DNA of 64,000 nt from Bacteroidetes bacterium UBA1941 (GCA_002336805.1 DDEZ01000003.1:181845-245844), one strand, 5' to 3'; positions 17,747 to 25,699 are shown, numbered from the stretch's first letter. The notes: a model not told the origin generated them from the letters alone. Translations and numbers: made by a program.

Positions 17747-19005
17747 CCCTGCGCGAGCGAGACAAGCAGCACATCTGGCATCCCTACACACAGGAGAAAA
17801 CTGCACCGGACAATATCATCATGACACGCGGCGAGGGTGCCTGGCTCTATGATGAAAAAGGCGACCGCTACATAGACGCCACCTCCAGCTGGTGGACCAA
17901 TATGCACGGCCATGCGCACCCGCATATCGCGCGGCGGATAGGAGAGCAGGCAGCGAGGCTGGAGCAGGTCATCTTCTCCGGCTTTAGCCATGAGCCGGCT
18001 ATAGAGCTGGCGGAGAAACTGCTCGCTATTTTGCCCGCAGGGTATGGTAAAGTATTTTACTCTGATAATGGCTCTACGGCTATCGAGGCGGCTATCAAGA
18101 TGTGCCTGCAATACTGGGCCAATAAGGGCGAGGCGCGCACGAAAGTCATCTGCTTCCGCGATGCGTATCATGGCGATACTTTTGGGGCCATGTCGGTGAG
18201 TGCGAGAGGGGTATTCACTGATCCGTATGCGCGGCTGCTGTTTGATGTCGCCTTCCTCGATACGCCGGACTATACCAATGGTGAAACCATCAAGGCGCAA
18301 CTGCGCGAGGCGATAGCTGGTGATGACGTGGCTGCTTTTATCTTTGAGCCGCTGGTGCTGGGCTCGGCGGGGATGAAAATGTACCCTGCTGCGCTACTCG
18401 ATGAGCTGATCGCTATTTGCGCGGAGCGCCAGGTGCTGACGATAGCCGATGAGGTCTTCACGGGCTTTGGCCGTACAGGCCGGATGTTTGCTACGGAGTA
18501 TCTCACGCATACTGCTGATATCATCTGCCTGTCTAAGGGCCTCACGGGTGGTTTCCTGCCCTTTGCGGCTACGGTGACGAAGGACTACATCTATGACGCG
18601 TTCTATCACGATGAGCGCGCTAAGATGCTTTTTCATGGCCATAGCTATACGGGCAATCCGCTCGGCTGTGCTGCTGCATTGGCATCGCTGGAGGTCTTTG
18701 AAATGGAGAAGACTTTGGACCGGATCGCGGCTATCTCTGCGTCTCATGCAGCTTTCGTGGAGCGGCTATCACAGCATCCGTCTATCGTGAATGTACGCCA
18801 ACACGGCACGATACTCGCCTTTGACTTTCGCACGGAGCAGGAGGGCTACCTGAGCAGCCTGCGCGACAGGCTCTACCGCTACTTCATAGGCCGCCGTATC
18901 ATGCTGCGCCCGCTGGGCAATGTGCTCTATATCCTGCCGCCATATTGCATCTCGCAGGCGGATCTGGAGGAGGTGTATGAGGCGATATTTTCGTTTCAAT
19001 CTTAA
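17743..19005 (+). CDS. bioA: Adenosylmethionine-8-amino-7-oxononanoate transaminase
   Basis: A 420-residue class III aminotransferase that converts 8-amino-7-oxononanoate to 7,8-diaminopelargonate using SAM as amino donor. The PLP Lys is K265 in CLSKGLTGGFLP, with IADEVFTGFGRTG upstream. The N-terminus HIWHPYTQ and ATSSWWTNMHGHAHP are BioA markers distinguishing it from other class III enzymes. Last gene of the biotin cluster. Its TAA stop lies inside a dispersed palindromic repeat. Confidence 0.94.
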   Translation: MTLRERDKQHIWHPYTQEKTAPDNIIMTRGEGAWLYDEKGDRYIDATSSWWTNMHGHAHPHIARRIGEQAARLEQVIFSGFSHEPAIELAEKLLAILPAGYGKVFYSDNGSTAIEAAIKMCLQYWANKGEARTKVICFRDAYHGDTFGAMSVSARGVFTDPYARLLFDVAFLDTPDYTNGETIKAQLREAIAGDDVAAFIFEPLVLGSAGMKMYPAALLDELIAICAERQVLTIADEVFTGFGRTGRMFATEYLTHTADIICLSKGLTGGFLPFAATVTKDYIYDAFYHDERAKMLFHGHSYTGNPLGCAAALASLEVFEMEKTLDRIAAISASHAAFVERLSQHPSIVNVRQHGTILAFDFRTEQEGYLSSLRDRLYRYFIGRRIMLRPLGNVLYILPPYCISQADLEEVYEAIFSFQS

Positions 19006-19072
19006 CCGCAGAGAAAGCAAAGAACGCGGAGATTTTATAGCATACCTTTGCGTTCTTAGCGCTCCTGGCGGT
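19002..19072. repeat. Dispersed palindromic repeat (ACCGC family)
   Basis: Imperfect inverted repeat with left arm CTTAACCGCAGAGAAAGC and right arm CTTTGCGTTCTTAGCG followed by GGCGGT. Same family as 3031-3100. It could serve as a transcript end for the biotin operon. Confidence 0.6.
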
Positions 19073-19176
19073 GAAAGCTATTTCCGATTCACCTCACAAT
19101 ATTCCCAAATAAACGCATCGTTCCTACGTTTATACACGGGGCTGATTATATTCGTAAGGTCAACACTCCGCGTACT

Positions 19177-19896
19177 TTGGGCAAAGGAAATCTAATACTG
19201 GGACTATCACTGCTGGCTGCGGTCACTGCGGCTGCGCAGGCACCTGCTGTACGTGTGAATGGTACCGTGATAGACCTGTATGACAAGACGCCCGTGAGCG
19301 GTGTGAGCGTGATCAATCCCAAGAACGGCCAGAGCTATGTGACGGATGCACACGGCACCTTTAGTATCAGCGTGGGCAAGCGTGATACGCTGCTGCTCTT
19401 CCTCTCGGGCTACCAGACCATGCGCTTCAGCATGGCAGACAGTGTGGCCAAAGAGGCGTACTACCCGGTGTTTGAGTTTGACAGGCTCACGGCTACTACG
19501 TCTCAGCTGATCATAGTCAGGCCCAAGCAGAAGCTCAGCGACATAGAAAAGGAGCGCGAGAATATGGGCAAGATACCCAAGGAGCTGGAGCGCCCGGCCA
19601 TCTCTATCATGAGCCCTATCAGTGCGCTGTATGACATGCTCAGCGGCCGTGCCAAGGAGCGCGAGAAGCTGCTGGCACAGGTGCAGGACGATGAGCGCCG
19701 CCGCATCTACAAGGAGCTATTCAACTACTACAAGGAGGAGAAACTATTTGACCTGCCGGATGAGTACTACGACCAGTTCATCACCTACCTCGCCCTGCCG
19801 GTAGACTTCCTCAAGTATAACTCTGACTACACCATCACCACCACCATCCTCGATGCCTACAAGAAGTTTGGCTTTGAGCGCGGATTTATCAAGTAG
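19177..19896 (+). CDS. Secreted carboxypeptidase-regulatory-like domain protein
   Basis: About 239 residues: signal peptide (LILGLSLLAAVTAAAQ), then a CarboxypepD_reg-like beta-sandwich (VRVNGTVIDLYDKTPVSGVSVINPKNGQ, DAHGTFSISV) and a helical, charged C-terminal region (KLSDIEKERENMGKIPKEL; AKEREKLLAQVQDDERR). This layout is common in Bacteroidota outer-surface or periplasmic proteins of unknown role. The TTG start at 19177 overlaps TACTTTG, which resembles a -7 box, so the true start is uncertain; no nearby ATG fits. Confidence 0.7.
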   Translation: MGKGNLILGLSLLAAVTAAAQAPAVRVNGTVIDLYDKTPVSGVSVINPKNGQSYVTDAHGTFSISVGKRDTLLLFLSGYQTMRFSMADSVAKEAYYPVFEFDRLTATTSQLIIVRPKQKLSDIEKERENMGKIPKELERPAISIMSPISALYDMLSGRAKEREKLLAQVQDDERRRIYKELFNYYKEEKLFDLPDEYYDQFITYLALPVDFLKYNSDYTITTTILDAYKKFGFERGFIK

Positions 19897-20338
19897 GTAA
19901 GGGCGGTGCCCTACTCTGACGGCGTGTCGCCCCGTTGGGGCTGAGTACAATGGTTGCGTAATTTGCTTTAAGCCCCGAAGGGGCGGGACGCCTCCAGGAT
20001 ACGGCATCGCCGTATTGTAGGAGTGGATGTATGTGACCGGCAGGTGCGGCAGGGATAGGAGCGGATAGCCCGCAGCGGCCTGTGGTGGGTGTGCTCCGTA
20101 GACCAGGTGGATAGGCCGCGAGGACTAGCAGCGGATAGCCCGGCTGCCGCCAGCGTAAATATGAGAGAGTAGAATCAAGAAACAAGAGATCAACTCTTAT
20201 TAGACCATTTGTGTATTCGGGGATTCCTTCGGCTTTGTCTCGTTTATATTTTGTATAGATGAAAAGCCTCGGAATGACGCGCTCTTTTAGCTCCGCCGAA
20301 ATCATAAATCAACAATCCTAAATCAGAAATAGAAGAAA
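19897..20338. repeat. Gene-free repeat region between convergent genes
   Basis: No gene seen in this 442-base gap. It holds: (i) hairpin pair GCCCCGTTGGGGC (about 19929) and AGCCCCGAAGGGGCG (about 19971); (ii) two related direct repeats around GGAGCGGATAGCCCG (about 20057) and AGCAGCGGATAGCCCG (about 20127); (iii) a GGGATTCCTTCGGC...CCTCGGAATGACG element (about 20219-20281), a second copy of which lies near 23570-23650. All look like dispersed Bacteroidota palindromic repeats. Confidence 0.55.
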
Positions 20339-21424
20339 CTACTGATTGGCATACACGCCCACAGGCACGGTATGGATCCAGCCAAAGACGTCCTCCGCCT
20401 TGCCGCTCTTGATATCCATAAAGCGCTTCTTGAGCTTATTGCTCATCTCGCGCTCCTCTACCGGTGGCAGCTCGTAGTCCTCACCCTTGTAGTGGAAGGC
20501 GCCGATGTGAGAGATGACCGCAGCCGTACCGCAGCCAAACATATCTTCCAGCTTGCCCTCGTGGTAGGCATTGATCACCTCGTCTACAGAGATGTCACGC
20601 TCCTGCACGATATAGCCCTCGTCCTCTGCCAGGCGGATCATGCTATCGCGCGTCACACCGTCCAGGATAGTACCCTGATCGAGGCCCGGAGTGACGAGCA
20701 CACCGTCTATGATAAAGAAGATATTCATCGTACCTATCTCCTGAAAGTAGCGGTGGTGGATACCATCCAGCCACAGCAGCTGGTCATAGCCCAGTTTCTG
20801 CGCCTCCTGCATCGGCATCATGGCAGCGCCATAGTTGCCCGCAGCTTTGGCAAAGCCCACACCACCCGGAGCGGCACGGACATATTTCTCAGAGATATAT
20901 ACTTTGACCGGCTTGGTGTAGTACGCGCCTACAGGGCAGGTGAAGATGCAGAAACGATAGTGGTCAGCCACGCGGATACCCACATATTTCTCCGTGGCAA
21001 ACATGAACGGGCGGATATAGAGGCTGGACAGCGGCTCGGTAGGTATCCAGGCACGGTCCAGCGTCAGGAGCTTGTCCAGCGCATTCATAAAGAGGTCCTC
21101 CGGCATGGTAGGCATGGCCAGGCGGGTAGCAGAGATATTGAGGCGGTTCCAGTTCTTGAGCGGGCGGAAGACAATCGGGTTGCCGTCCTCATCGCGCTCG
21201 GCCTTCATCCCCTCAAACAGGGCCTGACCGTAGTGGATAGCCGAGGTAGCAGGGTGCAGGCTAAAGTCGCCAAAAGGCACGATGCGGCAGTCATGCCAGT
21301 CACCGTCATAGTAGTCAGCTACAAACATATGATCGGAAAAGTACTTGCCAAAAGGGAGATTGGTAAAGTCTATCTCACTGACGTGGGACTTGGCCGCTTT
21401 TTCTATCGATATCTTGTAGCTCAT
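20339..21424 (-). CDS. ilvE: Branched-chain amino acid aminotransferase
   Basis: A 361-residue fold-type IV PLP aminotransferase of the longer BCAT subfamily. It catalyses the last step of Leu/Ile/Val synthesis and the first step of their breakdown, which also feeds branched fatty acids. The PLP Lys is in GFAKAAGNYGAAM, with markers QALFEGMKA, SLYIRPFMFAT and EIGTMNIFF. Transcription likely starts from a consensus promoter at 21443-21472. It is divergent from the unknown gene at 21541. Confidence 0.93.
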   Translation of the reverse strand: MSYKISIEKAAKSHVSEIDFTNLPFGKYFSDHMFVADYYDGDWHDCRIVPFGDFSLHPATSAIHYGQALFEGMKAERDEDGNPIVFRPLKNWNRLNISATRLAMPTMPEDLFMNALDKLLTLDRAWIPTEPLSSLYIRPFMFATEKYVGIRVADHYRFCIFTCPVGAYYTKPVKVYISEKYVRAAPGGVGFAKAAGNYGAAMMPMQEAQKLGYDQLLWLDGIHHRYFQEIGTMNIFFIIDGVLVTPGLDQGTILDGVTRDSMIRLAEDEGYIVQERDISVDEVINAYHEGKLEDMFGCGTAAVISHIGAFHYKGEDYELPPVEEREMSNKLKKRFMDIKSGKAEDVFGWIHTVPVGVYANQ

Positions 21425-21442
21425 ATGTGTTGGTTTTGCAGA

Positions 21443-21472
21443 CCAAAGTTAGAATAAATTTCAGGGGCATCA
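21443..21472 (-). promoter_or_regulatory. Bacteroidota promoter of ilvE
   Basis: On the minus strand a TTG (complement of 21470-21472) is followed by 19 bases and TAACTTTG (21450-21443). This matches the Bacteroidota -33/-7 consensus (TTG, then TAnnTTTG), about 20 bases upstream of the ilvE ATG. Confidence 0.7.
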
Positions 21473-21494
21473 AACTTAGTTATCCATAAACGCT

Positions 21495-21502
21495 TAGTTT
21501 TG
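21495..21502 (+). promoter_or_regulatory. -7 box TAGTTTTG
   Basis: An exact TAnnTTTG box 39 bases upstream of the ATG at 21541. No good -33 TTG is seen at the expected distance. It is divergent to the ilvE promoter. Confidence 0.5.
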
Positions 21503-21540
21503 CACACAACCGGCCAAAAGCCCCGGTAAACGCCATAAGC

Positions 21541-21990
21541 ATGGAAATCAACGCGATATACAAGAAAGACAAGCTCTACGACATACCATCGCCTGCGGCG
21601 AAAACCCCTGCGCCTGAGCGGCCAGAGGGCTACAACCGTGTAGCAGTGCTCTATGAGTACCCCGAGGCCGCCGAGCTACCGGCAGACAAGGTGGCCTTTC
21701 TGGCCAAGGTCATAGAGGCCGGTATGAAGCTCCAGCCCGCTCAGACTCTCACGGCCAACCTCAGCCATACCACCCTCACGCTGCAGAAGCTGGCCGAGGA
21801 GTATGGCACCCAGCGCGTGGTCATCTTTGGCACCGGCTGGATGGAGCGCCTGCGCAATGCCCACATCGACAAAAACGACATCTCCCAGCTCTACGGCATG
21901 AAGGTCCTCATCACCGACCCGCTAGACACGATCAATACCAACGACAACGCCAAGAAGATCTTCTGGAATAGCCTGAAGAAGCTTTTTTGA
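21541..21990 (+). CDS. Conserved protein of unknown function
   Basis: A 149-residue soluble protein with a flexible Pro-rich N-terminus (DIPSPAAKTPAPERPEGY), then an alternating alpha/beta region (RVAVLYEYPEAAELPADKVAFLAKV, QRVVIFGTGW, KVLITDPLDTI) and a basic C-terminus (WNSLKKLF). The ending suggests a short interaction peptide; it somewhat recalls clamp- or polymerase-binding tails, but this is speculation. No family recognised. Confidence 0.65.
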   Translation: MEINAIYKKDKLYDIPSPAAKTPAPERPEGYNRVAVLYEYPEAAELPADKVAFLAKVIEAGMKLQPAQTLTANLSHTTLTLQKLAEEYGTQRVVIFGTGWMERLRNAHIDKNDISQLYGMKVLITDPLDTINTNDNAKKIFWNSLKKLF

Positions 21991-21998
21991 GCATTTGC

Positions 21999-22173
21999 GG
22001 AATTACGGATTTACAGAATTACAGATTTCCCCATTCGCCGCTTTCCTTGTCATGTCGTAGCATAGCGAAGACATCTTGTATCGGAAAACCAGCGTACAAG
22101 ATTCCTACGCTACGGAATGACAACAACGTAGCAAGGCAATCCGTAATTCTGTAAATCCGTAATTCCGTAAATC
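21999..22173. repeat. Composite nested palindromic repeat, copy 1
   Basis: Outer arms: GGAATTACGGATTTACAG on the left and the inverse CTGTAAATCCGTAATTCC on the right (to 22173). Inner arms: TGTCATGTCGTAGCATAGCG...ATCTTGTA and ACAAGATTCC...CGGAATGACA. The element fills the gap between two convergent genes. A second full copy is at 31521-31726 and an outer-arm-only copy at about 26048-26100. Confidence 0.7.
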
Positions 22174-22180
22174 AAACATC

Positions 22181-23179
22181 TCACGCCGCGAGAAAGTCCA
22201 CAATATCACTCCCCGCGGGCCACTTGTCATGCTCCATCTTGCGGCTCACGGCTATGAGGGGCACTACGGCGCTCATATCCTCCGCACGGCGCTTCCACGC
22301 CTCATAGCAGCCCGCATCAGGGTATAGCTGCACCTTGCGTCTACCCAAAATAGCGAGGCGCTCCGCCGTCAGCTGGTCCTTGCCGCCTGTGGCCAGCCAG
22401 AGGTAGTCCGGCACCAGGATACTGGCCAGCACGGCCGTTTTCTCACTCTCTACGATAGCCACCGGGTGGTCCCTGTACTGCGCCTGGCTGAGCAGGTGCT
22501 CGCCGTAGAGGCACTGGCGCAGCGTGTAGTCACCGGTGCCCGCTATGCGGTGCATCCAGCCTATGCGGGCGGTGGGCTGCTTCACACGCCGGCAAGTGGC
22601 GGGATCGTAGAGCATCACCTTGCCGGTGCGTATCTGCTCGCTGCGGTCTATCTGCCACCAGATGGTAGCCCCCGGCCAGTGGTCACTGATGCCGAACATA
22701 TACCGCCGCCACGCCGCACTCAGCGCCGCCTGCCCGTACTGCGCCTGCACATACTGCGCAAAGCAGCTCCGGTGAAACAGGTCCGTACTATCTGCCCACA
22801 CCTGGTAGGGCATGGTGGAGTACACGTCTGCCGTCTGAGTGGTGGTGACCGGTGGCGGGGTGATGATCTTGGGCGCTTTCTGCGTGCTGGTGCTAGTCCG
22901 GATGTAGGTAGCCCGCTGTTTCGCAGGCTGCGAGGTGGGCAGGTGTACAGCATCGCGCATACCTGTCAGCGCATGGCGGTCCTCGTGATACTGGCGCGGT
23001 GTGTAGTGGTAGCCGCAACTGTCCTGCCGGTCACAGCGCCCCACCTCGGGGGCCACGTACTGCCCCGTCTGCACCTCGATATAGCGGGTAAACTTGTGTG
23101 GCTGACGACAGCGCGGGCAGGTATGCCGCGACTTGCGGCCTGCGTACTTTTCCAGTTGATAGGGATGATTGTTTTGCAT
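22181..23179 (-). CDS. Toprim/DUF6371-like zinc-finger protein
   Basis: A 332-residue protein starting at the ATG at 23179. The longer frame to 23464 is encoded by repeats and rejected. The N-terminus carries a primase-type zinc finger (CPRCRQPHKFTRY, then CDRQDSCGYHYTP). The C-terminal part looks like a Toprim fold (AIVESEKTAVLAS, TGGKDQLT, LYPDAGCYEAW). Similar proteins accompany RecA-like ATPases in mobile elements of Bacteroidota and may prime replication. The ATPase gene is in the same direction upstream, now separated by the inserted cassette. Confidence 0.65.
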   Translation of the reverse strand: MQNNHPYQLEKYAGRKSRHTCPRCRQPHKFTRYIEVQTGQYVAPEVGRCDRQDSCGYHYTPRQYHEDRHALTGMRDAVHLPTSQPAKQRATYIRTSTSTQKAPKIITPPPVTTTQTADVYSTMPYQVWADSTDLFHRSCFAQYVQAQYGQAALSAAWRRYMFGISDHWPGATIWWQIDRSEQIRTGKVMLYDPATCRRVKQPTARIGWMHRIAGTGDYTLRQCLYGEHLLSQAQYRDHPVAIVESEKTAVLASILVPDYLWLATGGKDQLTAERLAILGRRKVQLYPDAGCYEAWKRRAEDMSAVVPLIAVSRKMEHDKWPAGSDIVDFLAA

Positions 23180-23193
23180 AGGAGTTTTTTTTA

Positions 23194-23235
23194 GGGAATA
23201 GGGAATAGGGAATAGGGAATAAGGAATAGGGAATA
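23194..23235. repeat. Heptamer tandem repeat GGGAATA
   Basis: Six tandem copies of GGGAATA (one reads AGGAATA), starting 15 bases upstream of the Toprim-like ATG. Unit-number changes could alter promoter spacing. Translated in the minus frame it gives a fake LFPIPYS repeat. Confidence 0.8.
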
Positions 23236-23244
23236 GTGGAACTA

Positions 23245-23660
23245 CAAAGGGTTTGTCATGTCGCAGCGCAGCGGAGACATCTTGTATCGGCACACACGCC
23301 CACAAGGCACCACACCCCGAAAGACAAGATTCCTCTGGCAAGCTGCGCAAGCCGACGGAATGACAACGCGGCAAAACATCGTCATTGCGAGGAGCGATAG
23401 CGACGTGGCAATCCGGAGTGTGCCTGACGAGGGCTGCCTGGCTCACACTGAGCACCCACACCACAAGGACGTCATTCCGAAGCTTTTCAAAGCAGAAAAT
23501 ATAAGCGTGTCAAAGCTGAAGGAATCCCGTCTACACGAATGACGCTGACAGTAGCCCTTGTGAGGTTTGGGATTCCTTCCCGACCAGAGGTGCGGGACAG
23601 GTCAGTTTTATCACTTCTATTTTGATATTGGAAAAACCTCGGAATGACGTGCTTTTTTGG
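23245..23660. repeat. Island of dispersed palindromic repeats
   Basis: Gene-free stretch upstream of the cassette, with four elements in a row. These are: a TGTCATGTCGCAGCGCAGCGG...GGAATGACAA palindrome (about 23252-23366); CGTCATTGCGAGGAGCGATA...GTGGCAATC (about 23380-23412), a widespread bacterial repeat type; a GTCATTCCGAAGC...GAAGGAATCCC palindrome (about 23471-23543); and a GGGATTCCTTCCCG...CCTCGGAATGACG element (about 23568-23649). Such clusters mark a tolerant insertion site. Confidence 0.6.
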
Positions 23661-23670
23661 TTGGGAGAGC

Positions 23671-23714
23671 TTGTTCAGTGTTCATTTCTCCTAGTGAAAA
23701 TGAACACTGAACAA
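23671..23714. repeat. Hairpin H1, left end of cassette
   Basis: Perfect 17-bp stem TTGTTCAGTGTTCATTT with ten-base apex CTCCTAGTGA (23688-23697). The stem is extended by GAG/CTC after one mismatch. Each arm has GTTCA twice at a 7-base period. The same stem, with the apex inverted, closes the other side of the gene at 24600-24643. Confidence 0.85.
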
Positions 23715-23747
23715 ACTCTATTGAGAATAAAACGTCATGTCAATTCT

Positions 23748-23755
23748 TATCTTTG
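23748..23755 (+). promoter_or_regulatory. -7 box TATCTTTG of cassette gene
   Basis: An exact TAnnTTTG box inside the cassette, 15 bases before the ATG at 23771. A TTG at 23721-23723 is a possible -33 element, with a slightly long spacer of 24. The gene thus carries its own promoter. Confidence 0.6.
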
Positions 23756-23770
23756 TACAAAGTACCTATC

Positions 23771-24598
23771 ATGGCTAAAGAATCTAAGACACCAACTACT
23801 CAAGAAGAACAAGGCAAGATCTGTGGTATAGTCAGACCCATAGCGGGGACATCTGAGATCTACAGCTCAGTCCATTGGGAAAATGTTCATGACATTATAG
23901 CTGAAGCCGCGACTCAGGCAGGTTTTAAGCCTAGCCTTGTAAGTGAAGCCAATGAGGTCAGCGTCATACACAAAACGATCATCAATAACCTATATAATAA
24001 TGACATCGTAGTAGTAGATATCAGTAGCAAGAATCCCAATGTAATGTTTGAACTTGGTATCAGATTGACCTTTGATAAGCCTACGGTGATTGTCAAAGAC
24101 GAGCTTACAAATTACAGTTTCGATACTGGCATTATTGAACATATATCTTACCCCGCTGACTTACATTATCAATCTATATTGAAATTCAAAGATAAACTTG
24201 CTTCTAAAATTGCTGCTACAGCAGAAAATCATAATAGCTTTTTAAAGAACTTTGGTGAGTTTAAGATTTCCCAATTGGAACAAAAAGAGGTTGGTCAGAC
24301 AGAATATATCATTAAGGCCATTGAGGATATTAAGTCTGTCATTAATCAAGCACCGCTAGCTCAATACAGTAAAGAACAGCACCCTACACTTACCTCTAAA
24401 GAGTTGCAGGTTTTAAAGTATTGGGAAAAATTTTGTGACGAATTGACTATGCATTCTGGACTTCCGATTTTCGATGATGAAATAATCAAATTCAAAAACT
24501 GGATGAGAACAAATTACCCCTTATTGTTTATTCAACTCAATCTTGATGTATTTCAAAACAAGCATCTAACATCAATTTTAGAAAGGCGTCTACCATAA
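23771..24598 (+). CDS. TIR/deoxyribosyltransferase-like protein, putative defence gene
   Basis: A 275-residue protein from the ATG at 23771; the TTG at 23753 lies in the -7 box. The N-terminal 120 residues form a Rossmann-like domain with IDxSSKNPNVMFELG and VVDIS before it. This is the signature seen in nucleoside 2-deoxyribosyltransferase-like and TIR-like domains; the Glu in FELG would be catalytic. The C-terminal half is helical and unassigned (about 150-275), perhaps a sensor. The gene is clearly AT-richer than its neighbours. Such proteins often cleave NAD+ or nucleotides in anti-phage defence. Function here is inference. Confidence 0.6.
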   Translation: MAKESKTPTTQEEQGKICGIVRPIAGTSEIYSSVHWENVHDIIAEAATQAGFKPSLVSEANEVSVIHKTIINNLYNNDIVVVDISSKNPNVMFELGIRLTFDKPTVIVKDELTNYSFDTGIIEHISYPADLHYQSILKFKDKLASKIAATAENHNSFLKNFGEFKISQLEQKEVGQTEYIIKAIEDIKSVINQAPLAQYSKEQHPTLTSKELQVLKYWEKFCDELTMHSGLPIFDDEIIKFKNWMRTNYPLLFIQLNLDVFQNKHLTSILERRLP

Positions 24599-24644
24599 CT
24601 TGTTCAGTGTTCATTTTCACTAGGAGAAATGAACACTGAACAAG
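24599..24644. repeat. Hairpin H2, right end of cassette
   Basis: An 18-bp perfect stem (CTTGTTCAGTGTTCATTT) with apex TCACTAGGAG, the exact inverse of H1. It starts one base after the TAA of the cassette gene and is followed by ATTTTT, so it may also act as a terminator. Confidence 0.85.
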
Positions 24645-24655
24645 ATTTTTGGCTG

Positions 24656-25699
24656 CTATTCTGTGGCTTCTTCGGTTTCGTCAGGGCTTTTATCCCAGGC
24701 CATCTTCTTGCCTTTCTCAAAGAGGTTCAGCACAGACGAGCGGCTATTGTAGCCCATCGCTTCCGCGATCTTCTGTAGTGTCATCCCGCCATCTTTCAGC
24801 TCCTTCGCCTGCTCCCACTTAGCCTTACTATCATCCGTATCCGCGTTCTTCACCAGCAGCTCAAAGGGGAGGCGCTCATTTGTGTTGGTGAAAGTAAACG
24901 TCGGGCCGTCAAAGTGGAGGATGAAGCTCTCGGTCTTGTATTGCAGGGGCAGGTAGTTGCCCTTTACGATGCAGAGGTGGCGGTCGGAGGGGCGCATGGC
25001 GTCGGCGCGCAGCTCTATCACCAGGCGCATCTTGCTCTCAAAGCCCTGCCCGGCCAGCAGGTTATTCTTGTGCGGTATCAGCGCCTCGGTGCGCTTGCCT
25101 GTGTGGTGGAGGAAGAGGATCAGGCACCCATTCTCCCGCGCCAGCGTCTGGAAGGGCAGCAGGAAACTGCGTATCTTATTGGTATCCTTCAGGTCGCCCG
25201 TATACACATCTGCAAAGCAGTCTATGACCACGAGGTCGGCAGGCACACGTGCCAGGTTGCGCTGCAGCGTGGTGAGGATATCCTCGGCGGTGAAGAGGAA
25301 GCGCAGGCGGCTCAGTTCGCCATCGTCATAGTGGCGCGTCTGCTGGCGCAGCAGGTAGCTGGTGGCGTTCTCCTCGTCCTCGGTAGAGATGTAGATAGCG
25401 CTACGATGCTCCGGCCGCAGCTCAAAGCCGAGCCAGTCGCTATCGCCCGCGGCCACGGCTATGGCCAGCTGGCGCAGCAGGGAGCTTTTGCCCGTATCGC
25501 TGCTGCCCGCCAGGCAGGCCACACCTATCTTGGGGAAGATGGGGTGAATGAGTGTAGGGATCTCGGCACCGGCCTTGCGGCGCAGCTCATCGGCGCGCTG
25601 TTCGTCGGGGCAGGAGTCCAGTGAGTCGAGCAGATGCTGCCCCTCCTCCAGGAGCTCTTCGCGCGTGATGCGCAGCTCCTTGTTGTCGTCATGGTTCAT
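24656..25699 (-). CDS. RecA/RepA-like AAA ATPase (helicase-type)
   Basis: A 347-residue RecA-fold ATPase with Walker A AGSSDTGKSSLLRQL, Walker B LVVIDCFADVY and sensor region LILFLHHTGKR, as in RepA-type hexameric helicases of plasmids and phages. After the core, a helix-turn-helix-like tail (MTLQKIAEAMGYNSRSSVLNLFEKGKK) may bind DNA. With the Toprim-like gene downstream it suggests a remnant or resident replication module of a mobile element. The neighbouring cassette begins 12 bases past its stop. Confidence 0.75.
   Translation of the reverse strand: MNHDDNKELRITREELLEEGQHLLDSLDSCPDEQRADELRRKAGAEIPTLIHPIFPKIGVACLAGSSDTGKSSLLRQLAIAVAAGDSDWLGFELRPEHRSAIYISTEDEENATSYLLRQQTRHYDDGELSRLRFLFTAEDILTTLQRNLARVPADLVVIDCFADVYTGDLKDTNKIRSFLLPFQTLARENGCLILFLHHTGKRTEALIPHKNNLLAGQGFESKMRLVIELRADAMRPSDRHLCIVKGNYLPLQYKTESFILHFDGPTFTFTNTNERLPFELLVKNADTDDSKAKWEQAKELKDGGMTLQKIAEAMGYNSRSSVLNLFEKGKKMAWDKSPDETEEATE

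Larger units (their letters stand above)
23671..24643. mobile_element. Candidate single-gene hairpin-bounded cassette
   Basis: A 973-base unit: hairpin H1, a promoter, one AT-rich gene and hairpin H2. The two hairpins are exact inverted copies of each other (44 bases). The unit sits between two minus-strand replication-type genes of different composition. Related hairpins with other stems occur elsewhere in the window. No recombinase is inside, so if it is mobile it depends on a factor in trans. Mobility is inference. Confidence 0.35.

Noticed and set aside
19897..20338. tRNA gene in the repeat-rich gap
   Set aside because: The GC-rich hairpins do not form a cloverleaf, and no T-loop GTTCRA sequence is in the right place.
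20372..21457. Long open frame (361 codons) on the plus strand
   Set aside because: It is the exact antisense of ilvE, which has all family motifs; the plus-strand protein has no recognisable domain.
23180..23464. N-terminal extension of the Toprim-like gene
   Set aside because: It is read from the GGGAATA heptamers and dispersed palindromes (LFPIPYS repeats); homology and zinc finger begin at 23179.
23671..24643. Insertion sequence with its own transposase
   Set aside because: The only gene inside is TIR-like; no transposase motif (DDE, HUH or serine recombinase) is visible.
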